Both the position numbers and the translations under genes were made by a program. Under the pieces are notes generated by a model. That model did not search any database. It was not told the DNA's origin and saw only the letters and a program-made list of their open reading frames with translations. A stretch of DNA of 64,000 nucleotides from Acidimicrobiales bacterium. GTDB lineage: Bacteria; Actinomycetota; Acidimicrobiia; Acidimicrobiales; SZUA-35. The DNA is taken from assembly GCA_041394265.1 (NCBI GenBank), contig JAWKIO010000005.1:3410001-3474000 (forward strand). The letters run 5' to 3'. Each line of letters starts with the position of its first letter. The first letter of the stretch is position 1. Positions 52,801 through 61,697 of the stretch are shown here, in pieces.

Positions 52801-53522
52801 TTCACGATTGCCACCCTGGCCATGGCGACCAGGGCGGCGATGGCACACACCACCAACACGGTGACCCGTAGGCGGGTATCGACCCACGGGATGAACTTCG
52901 GCGCGCTCAGGATGCCGAGCGTTGTCGCAGGCATGAACACCAGTCCGGTGCGAAGGTCGGCGGCGGTGAGCTCACCACTGATCGCCAGGATGGCGGCGCT
53001 GAGCGGAGCACCGACGAACATGAGCACACTGACGGTCGACCGAAGCTTCGGCCCGGTCTCGTGTTGGTAGAGCAGGCCGAGTGGCGGTCCGCCGATCCCG
53101 ACGGCGGTGCCGAACAGTCCCGAGATGGCCCCGGCACCGACCAGGGTGGCGCGATTCCGCTGGATCGACGGAGCCCACAAGCTCAGCGCGACGGCTGCGA
53201 GCACGACGAGGCCCCCACCGATGGCGAGTACCGAACGATCGACGCTTCGTACGAGCAGTACTGCGGCGAGCATGCCCGGAATGCGGCCGCTCATCAGCCA
53301 TGCCACCTCGCCGAAGTCGGCGCCGGACCAGTTGCGATACAGGTTGATGGTGACGAGCGGGATCGACGCCAACAGCACGGTGCCGGGCAGGAGCGCAGGT
53401 TCGAGCGAGACGAGCACGGGGAAGGCCAATACGACCATCCCGAAGCCGATGCACCCCTGCAGGATCGCACCGACGAAGACCGCCAGGAGCGCAGCGACCA
53501 GGGCGAGTCCGACAACATGCAC
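52797..53522 (-). CDS. TauE/SafE-family anion exporter
   Basis: The 241-residue protein has about eight membrane helices and the two TauE/SafE repeats: GAILQGCIGFGMVVLAFPVL in the first half and GLFGTAVGIGGPPLGLLYQ in the second. The family exports sulfite, sulfoacetate or related organic anions. GTG 53522 is set by a TAGCGT hexamer six bases upstream. It is divergent from the VOC gene. Confidence 0.88.
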   Translation of the reverse strand: MHVVGLALVAALLAVFVGAILQGCIGFGMVVLAFPVLVSLEPALLPGTVLLASIPLVTINLYRNWSGADFGEVAWLMSGRIPGMLAAVLLVRSVDRSVLAIGGGLVVLAAVALSLWAPSIQRNRATLVGAGAISGLFGTAVGIGGPPLGLLYQHETGPKLRSTVSVLMFVGAPLSAAILAISGELTAADLRTGLVFMPATTLGILSAPKFIPWVDTRLRVTVLVVCAIAALVAMARVAIVN

Positions 53523-53528
53523 CCTGGG

Positions 53529-53534
53529 ACGCTA
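53529..53534 (-). promoter_or_regulatory. -10 hexamer TAGCGT of the TauE gene
   Basis: On the minus strand TAGCGT ends 6 bases before GTG 53522. Confidence 0.5.
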
Positions 53535-53547
53535 GCAAGCAAGGCGG

Positions 53548-53553
53548 TACGGT
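53548..53553 (+). promoter_or_regulatory. -10 hexamer TACGGT of the VOC gene
   Basis: TACGGT ends 6 bases before GTG 53560. Confidence 0.5.
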
Positions 53554-53559
53554 CGGTCC

Positions 53560-53982
53560 GTGAAGAGCTTTCTCTATCTCCACTGCAACGATCTTCCCGC
53601 GGCACGTCACTTCTATTCTGCGCTGATCGGCTTGGAGGAGGTCTATCACTCCGACGAGCCGCAGGCGGTGGGCTACCGAGTCGGATCGCTCCAGCTCACG
53701 ATGGTGGATGCCGACGTGGTTCAGCTTCGGCAGGGCTGGTCGTCTCAGCTCGGCTGGGCTGGGGGCGTCGAACCGCTGCCGTCATGGGGGTTCGAGCTCG
53801 AGGGACGCGCCTTCGTCGAAGCCGTCGAGGCGCTGCTCGCCGAGGGTGTCCCGGTTTGGCGGGACCAGCCATCTTGGGTCGGGTACTGGAGCTTCCCGGT
53901 GCGTGATCCGATGGGCAATACGGTCGAGCTCAGTACGCCAGATCGAGATTCTTGGCCCGCTGGGCTAGAACGTGAGGCATGA
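53560..53982 (+). CDS. VOC-family (glyoxalase/dioxygenase-like) protein
   Basis: The 140-residue protein has the paired beta-alpha-beta-beta-beta layout of the vicinal oxygen chelate fold: SFLYLHCNDLPAARHFYSALIG at the start and VRDPMGNTVELSTPD near the end, with the glutamate of VELS at a usual metal-ligand site. The specific reaction is unknown. Its GTG is fixed by the hexamer six bases upstream. The end overlaps the crotonase gene by four bases, which suggests co-translation. Confidence 0.85.
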   Translation: MKSFLYLHCNDLPAARHFYSALIGLEEVYHSDEPQAVGYRVGSLQLTMVDADVVQLRQGWSSQLGWAGGVEPLPSWGFELEGRAFVEAVEALLAEGVPVWRDQPSWVGYWSFPVRDPMGNTVELSTPDRDSWPAGLEREA

Positions 53983-54842
53983 CTCTCGACTTCGAACAGA
54001 TCACGCTCGAGGTGGCCGACCACATCGCCACCCTCACGCTCAACCGGCCCGACCGTCTGAACGCCTTCACCGGCCAGATGATGACCGAGATGATCGAGGC
54101 GTTCGATCACATCGACTCGAACGACGACATCCGAGTGGTGGTCGTCACCGGTGCCGGGCGTGGATTCTGCGCCGGCGCCGAACTCGGTGACGCGGGCGGC
54201 GACACCTTCAATGCCGGCGCTCGCGGTCGCGATACCTCCCAGGTCGAGCGCGATGGCGGCGGCCGCACCACCTTGCGGATCTTCGAGTCCAAGAAGCCGG
54301 TCATCGCCGCCATCAACGGACCGGCGGTCGGTGTGGGCATCACGATGACCCTTCCGATGGACATTCGGCTGGCGGCCGAGAGCGCCAAGATCGGGTTCGT
54401 GTTCGCCCGTCGGGGCATCGTGCCCGAGGCGTGCTCATCGTGGTTCCTGCCTCGGCTGGTCGGCATCAGCCAGGCCCTCGAGTGGTGCTACAGCGGCCGG
54501 GTCATGATGGCCGAGGAGGCCGGCAAGGGCGGGCTGGTCACGGTCCTGCCCGATGACGAGCTGCTCCCTCGTGCGTATGAGTTGGCGCGGGAAATCGCCA
54601 CTCATGCCGCGCCGGTGTCGGTCTCGCTCACCCGGGCGATGCTGTGGCGGGGCCTCACCTTCGACCATCCGATGGAAGCGCATCGCGTCGACTCCCGAGC
54701 CATCCAAGCGTTGGGCGCCATGGCCGACGCCAAGGAGGGTGTGGTGAGCTTCCTGGAGAAGCGCGACCCCCAGTGGTCGCTCAAGCCCAGCGAGGACACC
54801 CCCGACGTCTTCCCCGATTGGGTCGAGCGCCAGTTCTCCTGA
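53979..54842 (+). CDS. Enoyl-CoA hydratase/isomerase (crotonase family)
   Basis: The 287-residue crotonase shows LTLNRPDRLNAFTGQMM, the oxyanion-hole FCAGAELGD, AINGPAVGVGITMTLPMDIRLA and FARRGIVPEACSSWFL, in which the glutamate of VPEA aligns with a catalytic residue of enoyl-CoA hydratases. It acts on an unknown acyl-CoA. The ATG overlaps the VOC stop codon by four bases. The acyl-CoA dehydrogenase nearby would supply a fitting substrate. Confidence 0.9.
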   Translation: MTLDFEQITLEVADHIATLTLNRPDRLNAFTGQMMTEMIEAFDHIDSNDDIRVVVVTGAGRGFCAGAELGDAGGDTFNAGARGRDTSQVERDGGGRTTLRIFESKKPVIAAINGPAVGVGITMTLPMDIRLAAESAKIGFVFARRGIVPEACSSWFLPRLVGISQALEWCYSGRVMMAEEAGKGGLVTVLPDDELLPRAYELAREIATHAAPVSVSLTRAMLWRGLTFDHPMEAHRVDSRAIQALGAMADAKEGVVSFLEKRDPQWSLKPSEDTPDVFPDWVERQFS

Positions 54843-54897
54843 GTTCAGCTGTGCCCGCTTTCACCCTCGGAAGCCAGGGCGACCAGCCGATACTCAC

Positions 54898-55707
54898 ATG
54901 ATGCGCCAACTGTTGACCTACGCCAACCGGCTGCTGCTCTGGCTGGAACGTCACCCCGTCTCTCGGGCGGGCGCCTTGGCGTTGGCGTCGGCGCGCCGTC
55001 GGCGCAGTGCCTCGTCGGGGCCGCTGTGGCGTCGGATCACGGCGCAAGCGCTCGGTTCGCTCCTGGTGTCGTTCGGTGTCGCCGTGACGCTGGCGACCGA
55101 CACCGGCGTCGGCCCGCTCGACGTGTTCACGATCGGACTGGCCGAACGCCTCGCCCTCCCGTTGTCGGTCGCCGTGTGGTCGATGACCGGCGTCTTGATG
55201 GTGATGGCGACCGTCCTCCGCAATCCTCCGAGGCTCGGCACCTTGATCACGCCGTTCGTGATCGGTGCCGTCCTCGGGCCGCTGTCCAGTGTGATGGCAC
55301 CGCTCGGATCACTCCCGTTCGTCTACGGCATGCTGGTGCAGGCGGCAGCAATCACGGTGATCGGTCTCGGCGCCGGCGCCATCGTGGTCTCTGGCTTCGG
55401 CGCCGGACTTGGCGAACTGATCAGCGAGGCGACGTCGTTGCGATTCGGGCGGTCGGTGTCGTTGACGAGGCTGACGTTCGAGATCTCGTTCCTCGTGATG
55501 GGGATCGCGATCGGAGGACCGTTCGGCCCCGGCACCCTGCTCGTTGCGGCGTTGATCGGTCCGTCGGTCGCCAGCGGCGTTCGCTGGTGCGAGCCGCTGG
55601 TGACCGGACGGACGACGACGATCAGCGATACGCCGCTTGGCTCTCCTTCCACGAACCACCATCGGACCGAGGTTCCCGAGGCAGGCCGAGCACTCGTTCA
55701 CCGATGA
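54898..55707 (+). CDS. YczE/YitT-like integral membrane protein
   Basis: The 269-residue protein has an arginine-rich cytoplasmic start and five or six membrane helices. The segment VTLATDTGVGPLDVFTIGLAERLALPLSVAVW and GFGAGLGELISEATSLRFGRSVSLTR are typical of the COG2364 (YczE) family, whose transport role is undefined. ATG 54901, six bases after the hexamer GATACT, is an alternative start. The 3' end overlaps the convergent acyl-CoA dehydrogenase gene by 86 bases. Confidence 0.82.
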   Translation: MMRQLLTYANRLLLWLERHPVSRAGALALASARRRRSASSGPLWRRITAQALGSLLVSFGVAVTLATDTGVGPLDVFTIGLAERLALPLSVAVWSMTGVLMVMATVLRNPPRLGTLITPFVIGAVLGPLSSVMAPLGSLPFVYGMLVQAAAITVIGLGAGAIVVSGFGAGLGELISEATSLRFGRSVSLTRLTFEISFLVMGIAIGGPFGPGTLLVAALIGPSVASGVRWCEPLVTGRTTTISDTPLGSPSTNHHRTEVPEAGRALVHR

Positions 55708-56878
55708 TGTTGCGCTGCACCTCGGAGGTGCCGGCGTAGATCGTGCCCGGGCGGGCGACGAAGAAGCTTGACATCCAGTTCGCCGCCGTGTTGGCGGTGC
55801 CGATGGCCGGTGCGCCGAGACCGCCACGGGTATCTTCGCCGAAGCCGACCATCGCCTCGGCCCCGAACAAGTTCATGGCCGCTTCGGTGATCTCCTGGTG
55901 GTACGAGCTCCAGAACAGCTTGCCGATCGACGACTCGGGGCCGGGTTGCTGACCCTTGAGGTAGCGGCTGAGCGCCTGCATGCCCCGGTAGCGCATGATC
56001 TCGACCTTGGTGTGGAAGCGAGCGATGTCTTGGCGCACCATCGGGTCGTCGCTCTTGCCGAGTTCCTTCGCCGCTTCGATGTAGGAGTCGAGCTCGGCTC
56101 GGAACGGCAGGTATTGGGTGGTGGCCCCGACGCCTCGCTCGTAGCCGAGCAGGGTGTTGGCCACCGACCAGCCATTGTTGACCCCGCCGAGGACATTCTC
56201 CTTCGGGCAGGTGGCGTCGGTGAAGAACACCTCGTTGAAGTGATCGTGGCCGGCGATGTTGGTGATCGGCCGGACCTCGACGCCCGGCTGGTCCATCGGG
56301 ACGAGGAGGAACGAGATGCCCTTGTGCTTGGCCTCATCGGGGGCCGTGCGAGCGAGGACGAAGATCCAGTTGGCGGTGTGACCCGAGCTGGTCCAGATCT
56401 TCTGGCCGTTGATGACCCACTGGTCGCCGTCGAGCTCGGCCCGACAGCCGAGGTTGGCGAGATCGGAACCGGCGTCAGGCTCGGAGTAGCCCTGGCACCA
56501 GACGTCTTCTCCCGACATGATGCGCGGGATGAAGTAGGCCTTCTGCTCCTCGGTACCGACCGACAGGATGGTGTTGCCGACCATCCCGATGCTGAAGCCG
56601 TCGTTTCCGCCCATCGTTGGCACGCCACGTTTGGCGAATTCCTCGTTGAGCACGACGTGCTCGAGGTGGCTGAGGCCGCCGCCGCCGTACTCGGCGGGCC
56701 AGTTGGCCGCGAGGAGGCGGTTCTCCTGCAGCGTTGTCCGCCACTTCTCGGTGAACTCGGCCCGCTCTGACCCGGCAAGCGCACCGATGCCCTGCCAGTC
56801 GTCGGGAAGGTTGGCGTCGAGGAACGTTCGGATCTTGGTCCTGAATTCCTCGGTTTCACTCGGGTAGGTCATGTCCAT
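55622..56878 (-). CDS. Acyl-CoA dehydrogenase
   Basis: The 418-residue flavoprotein introduces an alpha-beta double bond into acyl-CoA. It shows WCQGYSEPDAGSDLANL (FAD and substrate binding), VINGQKIWTSSGHTANWIFVLART, and the C-terminal GTIYAGTSEVQRNIIGERVLGLPREP. The catalytic glutamate position follows the ACAD pattern but the acyl chain length is not predictable. ATG 56878 is chosen because a TAGCTT hexamer ends seven bases upstream; a TTG at 56887 would add three residues. Confidence 0.93.
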   Translation of the reverse strand: MDMTYPSETEEFRTKIRTFLDANLPDDWQGIGALAGSERAEFTEKWRTTLQENRLLAANWPAEYGGGGLSHLEHVVLNEEFAKRGVPTMGGNDGFSIGMVGNTILSVGTEEQKAYFIPRIMSGEDVWCQGYSEPDAGSDLANLGCRAELDGDQWVINGQKIWTSSGHTANWIFVLARTAPDEAKHKGISFLLVPMDQPGVEVRPITNIAGHDHFNEVFFTDATCPKENVLGGVNNGWSVANTLLGYERGVGATTQYLPFRAELDSYIEAAKELGKSDDPMVRQDIARFHTKVEIMRYRGMQALSRYLKGQQPGPESSIGKLFWSSYHQEITEAAMNLFGAEAMVGFGEDTRGGLGAPAIGTANTAANWMSSFFVARPGTIYAGTSEVQRNIIGERVLGLPREPRSDGGSWKESQAAYR

Positions 56879-56885
56879 GGGGCGC

Positions 56886-56891
56886 AAGCTA
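56886..56891 (-). promoter_or_regulatory. -10 hexamer TAGCTT of the acyl-CoA dehydrogenase gene
   Basis: On the minus strand TAGCTT ends 7 bases before ATG 56878. Confidence 0.45.
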
Positions 56892-56910
56892 GTCGCCCGA
56901 GTGAGAGGCG

Positions 56911-58191
56911 TCAGATTCGCTGAGGACCCCGGCTGAGGTCGACGGTGGCCGTGTGCTCGGTCATGTCGTCCTCCATGAGATCGTTGAGCGCTTGCACACC
57001 CGCAATGATCTCGCGGACGGCGTTGGTGGCGTACTCGACTTGTCCCAGCATCTGGTGTGCAGCCGATGACTGTTCACTCATCTCCCGGTCGATTTCTTCC
57101 TGCACGCCGGCGATGTCGTTCACCCGTTCCATCACCAGTGCCATGCGGTGATCGGAGTCGGCCATCTGGGCCTGGATCTCCGCCGTGGTGGCAGTGATCT
57201 TGTCGGTTGCATGCCGGGTCGTCTCAGCCAGGTCCTTGACCTCGTTGGCGACGACGGCGAACCCCTTGCCGGCCTCGCCGGCTCGTGCCGCTTCGATGCT
57301 GGCGTTGAGGGCGAGGAGGTTGGTGCGAGCGGCGATGTCGTCGATGAGTGCGACCAGCGTGGTGATCTCGTTGCTCTTCTCGGTGAGCTGCTCGATCGTG
57401 GCCTTCGCATCGGCGCTGAGCGAGGAGGTTTCGTGAGCGATGTCGACGACACCTCGGATGAGGTCGCTGACCTTGCTGGTGCCTTGCGTGAAGTGGCCGA
57501 CGACGCCACTCACGTCGTCCATCGACGTCTGGATGCCGGCAGACGAGGTTGCGAGCCGGCTCGACTGGTTGGCCATGTCGGCCTCGATCGTTGCGCGGTG
57601 GCGGATGTCGTTCTCCTGGGCCCGCAGCAGCGAGTTGGCGATCTTGGTCTGCTGCTCGTAGGCGACCCAGTTGGCAGCGATCGATGCGATGAGCATGACC
57701 ACGAAGACGACGTGGATCCCACTCCACAGCCACGGGCTCTCTTGGCCGTAGTCGGTCTTGAACACCAGCGACGGGTCGTACAGGCTCATGCCGGCGTGGT
57801 GCACGAGGGTGTAGACCACGGCGGCGAGGAACGGTCGGATGTCGACGTACAGGCCGCACAGCGACAGCACGACGAACCAGTGGAAGTGGGCTTCGGTGAG
57901 TCCGCCGGTGAAGTGCACGAGGATCGACGCAGCGGCCACCAGACCGACCGAGCTGACCGTCGACTTGATCAGTCGCGACGGTCCGGTGCGGGCGTAGAAG
58001 GCGAGGACCGCGGGTGGCAGGCTCTCGATGATGGCGTGCCACCAGGCGTAACCGGAGGCGAGGCCGATCACGAGCAGCACCGGCGTGTGGGCTGCCAGCA
58101 CGATCGTGATGATGCGATGGCGCAACTCGAACTGGGCGCTCGAGATCGAGCCGCCCTTCGGGATGTTGGCCTTGATGACGGTCGAGTCCAT
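56911..58191 (-). CDS. Chemoreceptor with multi-helix membrane sensor
   Basis: The 426-residue protein has about six membrane helices in its first 190 residues, with no large extracellular domain. The helices contain GGLTEAHFHWFVVLSL, LYVDIRPFLAAVVYTLVHHAG and many histidines, a pattern shared with other membrane-sensor proteins and suggestive of metal or heme binding. The cytoplasmic part is a methyl-accepting signalling domain: NEITTLVALIDDIAARTNLLALNASIEAARAGEAGKGFAVVANEV is the hairpin tip. No che or flagellar genes are in the window. A weak hexamer GAGACT precedes the ATG by six bases. Confidence 0.9.
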   Translation of the reverse strand: MDSTVIKANIPKGGSISSAQFELRHRIITIVLAAHTPVLLVIGLASGYAWWHAIIESLPPAVLAFYARTGPSRLIKSTVSSVGLVAAASILVHFTGGLTEAHFHWFVVLSLCGLYVDIRPFLAAVVYTLVHHAGMSLYDPSLVFKTDYGQESPWLWSGIHVVFVVMLIASIAANWVAYEQQTKIANSLLRAQENDIRHRATIEADMANQSSRLATSSAGIQTSMDDVSGVVGHFTQGTSKVSDLIRGVVDIAHETSSLSADAKATIEQLTEKSNEITTLVALIDDIAARTNLLALNASIEAARAGEAGKGFAVVANEVKDLAETTRHATDKITATTAEIQAQMADSDHRMALVMERVNDIAGVQEEIDREMSEQSSAAHQMLGQVEYATNAVREIIAGVQALNDLMEDDMTEHTATVDLSRGPQRI

Positions 58192-58280
58192 TCTTGCAGT
58201 CTCGGCACGCTCGAGCGCTACGAAAGAGCGACGTACCGATTCGTCTGGCGAGCGGGACGTGGGTGCGACAGAGTGGCGCC

Positions 58281-59402
58281 ATGAACGACATCCGGCCCTT
58301 CACGATCGCCGTCCCCGACGAGGTGCTCAGCGACCTCGCCGACCGACTTCGTCGCACCCGCTGGCCCGAGGCCGAGCTGGTCGACGACTGGTCCCAGGGG
58401 GTGCCGCTCGCCTACGTGCAGGAGGTGTGCGCCTACTGGGCCGACACCTATGACTGGCGGGCACGTGAGGCACGGCTCAACCGGTTCGACCACTTCATCA
58501 CCGAGATCGACGGGCTCGACATCCACTTCATCCACCAGCGCTCCTCGAATCCCGACGCCACCCCCTTGGTGCTCACGCACGGGTGGCCGGGGTCGATCGT
58601 CGAGTTCGACAAGGTGATCGAACCGTTGACCGAGGCCGGGTTCCACGTGGTTGCGCCTTCACTGCCGGGCTTCGGGTTCTCGGGCAAGCCCACCAGCACC
58701 GGCTGGGGCGTCGAGAAGATCGCCGAGGTATGGGGCGAACTGATGGCCAGGTTGGGCTACGACCACTACCTCGCCCAGGGCGGTGACTGGGGTTCGGCGG
58801 TCACGGCCAACATCGGTCGCTCGCAGACCGAACACTGCGACGGTGTGCACATGACCCTCAACATGGGCGGGCGTCCGCCGGCGGGCGAGACCGAACTCGG
58901 ACCCGACGAGCTGTACGCGCTCGAGCGGGCGAAGTACTACAGCGACTGGGATTCGGGCTACTCGACCCAGCAAGCCACCCGCCCCCAGACGGTCGGCTAC
59001 GCCCTCGCCGATTCCCCATCGGGCCAAGCGGCCTGGATTCTCGAGAAGTTCTGGGCATGGACCGACTGTGACGGGCATCCCGAGAACGTGTTGTCGCGCG
59101 ACGAGCTGCTCGACAACATCATGCTGTACTGGGCAACCTCGTCGGCCACGTCCTCGGCCCGCATCTACTGGGAGAGTTTCGGTCGGGCCAAGGACCGCCG
59201 CAACATCACGATCCCGTCGGGCTTCACGGTCTACCCCAAGGAGATCGTGCCGCCGGTCCGTCGCTGGTGCGAGGGCATGTTCACCAACATCGTGTCGTGG
59301 AACGAACGCACCAAGGGCGGCCATTTCGCCGCCTTCGAGCAGCCCGAATCGTTCGTCGACGACGTCGTGCAGTTCGCTGCCGCCGTCCGGGCTGCGACGT
59401 GA
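58281..59402 (+). CDS. Epoxide hydrolase (EHN-type)
   Basis: This 373-residue enzyme has the epoxide-hydrolase N-terminal domain (about residues 3-110: IAVPDEVLSDLADRLRRTRWPE, WRAREARLNRFDHF) and the alpha/beta-hydrolase core with the oxyanion segment LTHGWPGSIVEFDKVI, the nucleophile aspartate in QGGDWGSAVT and the catalytic histidine in KGGHFAAFEQPE. It should open epoxides to diols; microsomal-type enzymes share this layout. Its end overlaps the dienelactone hydrolase gene (GTGA). Confidence 0.93.
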   Translation: MNDIRPFTIAVPDEVLSDLADRLRRTRWPEAELVDDWSQGVPLAYVQEVCAYWADTYDWRAREARLNRFDHFITEIDGLDIHFIHQRSSNPDATPLVLTHGWPGSIVEFDKVIEPLTEAGFHVVAPSLPGFGFSGKPTSTGWGVEKIAEVWGELMARLGYDHYLAQGGDWGSAVTANIGRSQTEHCDGVHMTLNMGGRPPAGETELGPDELYALERAKYYSDWDSGYSTQQATRPQTVGYALADSPSGQAAWILEKFWAWTDCDGHPENVLSRDELLDNIMLYWATSSATSSARIYWESFGRAKDRRNITIPSGFTVYPKEIVPPVRRWCEGMFTNIVSWNERTKGGHFAAFEQPESFVDDVVQFAAAVRAAT

Positions 59403-60181
59403 ACGATCCGCTCGACGACTTCGACTGCTCGCCCTTCACCGCAGCCGGCAGCACCCGTGCGGTCTACCGCCAGGGGAGTGGGCCCGCCGTCGTCATCCTG
59501 ACCGAGATGCCCGGCATCACGCCCGACGTCGCCGACTTCGCCCGGCGTGTGGTGTCGGAAGGCTTCAGCGTCACCATGCCCGACCTCTTCGGCACCCCCG
59601 GACGGCCCTTCTCGAACGGGTACGTGCTGTCCTCGATCGTCAAGGGCTGCGTGTCTCGGGAGTTCGTCGCCTTTGCTCGCGAGAAGACCTCGCCGATCAC
59701 CGAATGGCTCCGGCCACTCGTCGCCGACGCACACGAGCGAGTGGGCGGTGCCGCCGTGTCGAACGGCGTGGGCGTCGTCGGAATGTGCTTCACCGGCGGC
59801 TTCGCGCTGGCGCTCACGGTCGATCCGTTGGTGCGGGTGCCGGTGATGAGCCAGCCGTCGATGCCCTTCGGGTTGACCAAACGAGGCAAGTCCGATCTCG
59901 GGCTCGACCCAGCCGACCTGGCCGTGGTCAAGGATCGTGTCGAGAGCGAAGACCTCTGCGTCGTCGGCCTGCGGTTCACGGGCGATCCATTGGTGCCGGC
60001 AGAACGCTTCGAGCGTCTACGTGCCGAGTTCGGCGAGCGCTTCGTCGCCGTCGAACTCGAGAGCGCAAACAAGCAACAGCATTCGGTGCTGGCGATCGAG
60101 TACGACCCGGCGCCAGGCAGCCCGACACGCAACGCGTACGAGCTGGTGATCGACCACTTCCGGCGCTTGGCGCCGACCTGA
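59399..60181 (+). CDS. Dienelactone hydrolase-family protein
   Basis: The 260-residue alpha/beta hydrolase uses a cysteine nucleophile, GMCFTGG (about residue 125), with aspartate in RFTGDPLVP and histidine in NKQQHSVL, the DLH triad. It resembles carboxymethylenebutenolidase of aromatic degradation, but relatives have varied substrates. The GTG start overlaps the epoxide hydrolase stop, so both act together, perhaps on an epoxide or lactone. The last base adjoins the convergent gene. Confidence 0.88.
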   Translation: MNDPLDDFDCSPFTAAGSTRAVYRQGSGPAVVILTEMPGITPDVADFARRVVSEGFSVTMPDLFGTPGRPFSNGYVLSSIVKGCVSREFVAFAREKTSPITEWLRPLVADAHERVGGAAVSNGVGVVGMCFTGGFALALTVDPLVRVPVMSQPSMPFGLTKRGKSDLGLDPADLAVVKDRVESEDLCVVGLRFTGDPLVPAERFERLRAEFGERFVAVELESANKQQHSVLAIEYDPAPGSPTRNAYELVIDHFRRLAPT

Positions 60182-60619
60182 TCAGACCAGGCGCTGCAGG
60201 ATGGCGCCGACAGCGAAGCCGCCGGTGGCGATGGCGCCGGTCATGCCCAGCGTGACGCCGAAGCGACGGAGCCGCTCGGACGCGAGCAAGCTGGTCGGCT
60301 GGGTTGTCGGTGGCGAATCGATGATGAGCACGTCGTCGAACGTCTGCACGTGGTCGGTGTCGGCCAGCTGGTGCAGCGCCGCACGTGCCGCCGCCTGCAG
60401 GCGACGACCCTCCTCGGACAGGAGCGACTCGCTGACCGCCGGACGGTGATGGTCGAGCACGGCACGCGCGGCGGCCCCTCGCTCGGCCTCCGGTAGCTGG
60501 GTGGTGACATAGTCGAGATCGTCGAGGAGTGCCTGGACGGACTGGTGGGCGATGTCGTTCCGCGTCAACGCCACGCGGGTGGCGGGATCGGTCGAGTCGT
60601 CGAGACGGAGTTCTTGCAC
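60182..60619 (-). CDS. Small membrane-tethered protein of unknown function
   Basis: The 145-residue product has a charged N-terminal half with NDIAHQSVQALLDDLDYVTTQLPEAERGAAARAVLDHH, predicted mainly helical, and a hydrophobic end (FGVTLGMTGAIATGGFAVGAILQ) likely to be a tail anchor. I recognise no family. GTG 60619 is chosen because a TAACTT hexamer ends eight bases upstream; longer readings overlap the HTTM gene. Confidence 0.55.
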   Translation of the reverse strand: MQELRLDDSTDPATRVALTRNDIAHQSVQALLDDLDYVTTQLPEAERGAAARAVLDHHRPAVSESLLSEEGRRLQAAARAALHQLADTDHVQTFDDVLIIDSPPTTQPTSLLASERLRRFGVTLGMTGAIATGGFAVGAILQRLV

Positions 60620-60627
60620 GGTTGACG

Positions 60628-60633
60628 AAGTTA
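60628..60633 (-). promoter_or_regulatory. -10 hexamer TAACTT before the 145-residue protein gene
   Basis: On the minus strand TAACTT ends 8 bases before GTG 60619, overlapping the end of the HTTM gene. Confidence 0.4.
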
Positions 60634-61383
60634 TCCAGCGGGTGCCCCCGCCGGGGGGATGCTTCCCGATTTGCTTGTTGAAGCAGGTCGGGCCAGCGCG
60701 GGAAGGGCGAAGTGGGAGAGCATCGCAATACCGAACACGACCAGGCCCACCTGGTTGCCCACCACGGCGACGATCCCGAGATGAAACGCACCGGCGACGA
60801 CCACACCGACCGACCGCCCTCGCCACACCAAGACCGCAAGTACCAGCTCGACCACGATCACCCACAACGCCACGGCGGTCAGCGACCGGTCCGGAAGATC
60901 ACGGGCGATCGGGAGCCCGATCACCCCGTCGGCCGTTCGGCGGAGCACGTCACCCGACAGCCACGGTGATCGCAGCTTCGACAGGGCTGCGAACACATAG
61001 ACCACCGAGATCTGCGTACGCACCGTCAACCCGAGCACCCAGTGGTTCGACCATGTGAGCGTCACGAGCAGGCACAGGTTCCAGATCAGGAACGTGTGGT
61101 TGCTGTAGAGCTGCTGATCACTCACAAGCGTGAGCCCTGATGCGACGACGACCGCCGCCGCCCCCGGTCGAACCGGCCCTGCGATCAGCAGAACGGCTCC
61201 GATCAGCCAGATGATGGCGACGGCTGTCGGCAAGGTCGGCGTCGGAAGTTCGACCCCCACGATCACCACCGGCACCCGCAACCGGCCCGGCTCGATGCTG
61301 ACATCGCCGACCTGGTCGACAGCGTCGATCACTGCCGCCGTACCGAGGACACGAACGAACCATCGCTCGGAGCGCATCAGCAT
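60631..61383 (-). CDS. HTTM-domain membrane protein
   Basis: The 250-residue protein has about six membrane helices. The segment YSNHTFLIWNLCLLVTL, then TQISVVYVFAALSKL and VELVLAVLVWRGR, matches the horizontally transferred transmembrane (HTTM) domain related to vitamin-K-dependent gamma-carboxylase. The catalytic function of bacterial members is unproven. ATG 61383 or ATG 61377 could start it; the second makes TGATG with the upstream stop. The final 20 residues are Pro/Ser-rich. It is last in a chain of three overlapping genes. Confidence 0.82.
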   Translation of the reverse strand: MLMRSERWFVRVLGTAAVIDAVDQVGDVSIEPGRLRVPVVIVGVELPTPTLPTAVAIIWLIGAVLLIAGPVRPGAAAVVVASGLTLVSDQQLYSNHTFLIWNLCLLVTLTWSNHWVLGLTVRTQISVVYVFAALSKLRSPWLSGDVLRRTADGVIGLPIARDLPDRSLTAVALWVIVVELVLAVLVWRGRSVGVVVAGAFHLGIVAVVGNQVGLVVFGIAMLSHFALPALARPASTSKSGSIPPAGAPAG

Positions 61384-61697
61384 TCGGCCGTCGTCGAGTC
61401 GGTGTCGAACGACACCGTGACCGCCGCCGCATCAGGACGAGCGCACAGATAGCGGACGAGCGCGTCGTCGAGGCGAACCTCGACCCGCGGCCGGAGCAGG
61501 AGCCGGTCGACATCGACCGCCTCGGTGCTGCCGTCCTGACCGACCACGGTCGCGGCGTAGCGACCACCACCCGAGGTGAACATCTGCCAGCCGAACGCCG
61601 ACGGCCGGGGATCGCTACCCCTGAGGGCGAGCAGGAGGGCAGGAATCGCGATCTGGATCGCCACGATCAGCGAGACCAGGCGGCGGGGCCTGGTCAC
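61377..61697 (-). CDS. Small membrane-anchored protein linked to HTTM
   Basis: The 106-residue protein has one N-terminal helix (VSLIVAIQIAIPALLLAL) followed by an 80-residue extracytoplasmic domain with FGWQMFTSGGGRYAATVV. I do not know a family name. It is placed between the GtrA-GT2 gene and the HTTM gene and overlaps both by a few bases, so it is probably a partner of the HTTM protein. GTG 61697 shares GTGA with the upstream stop. Confidence 0.65.
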   Translation of the reverse strand: MTRPRRLVSLIVAIQIAIPALLLALRGSDPRPSAFGWQMFTSGGGRYAATVVGQDGSTEAVDVDRLLLRPRVEVRLDDALVRYLCARPDAAAVTVSFDTDSTTAEC

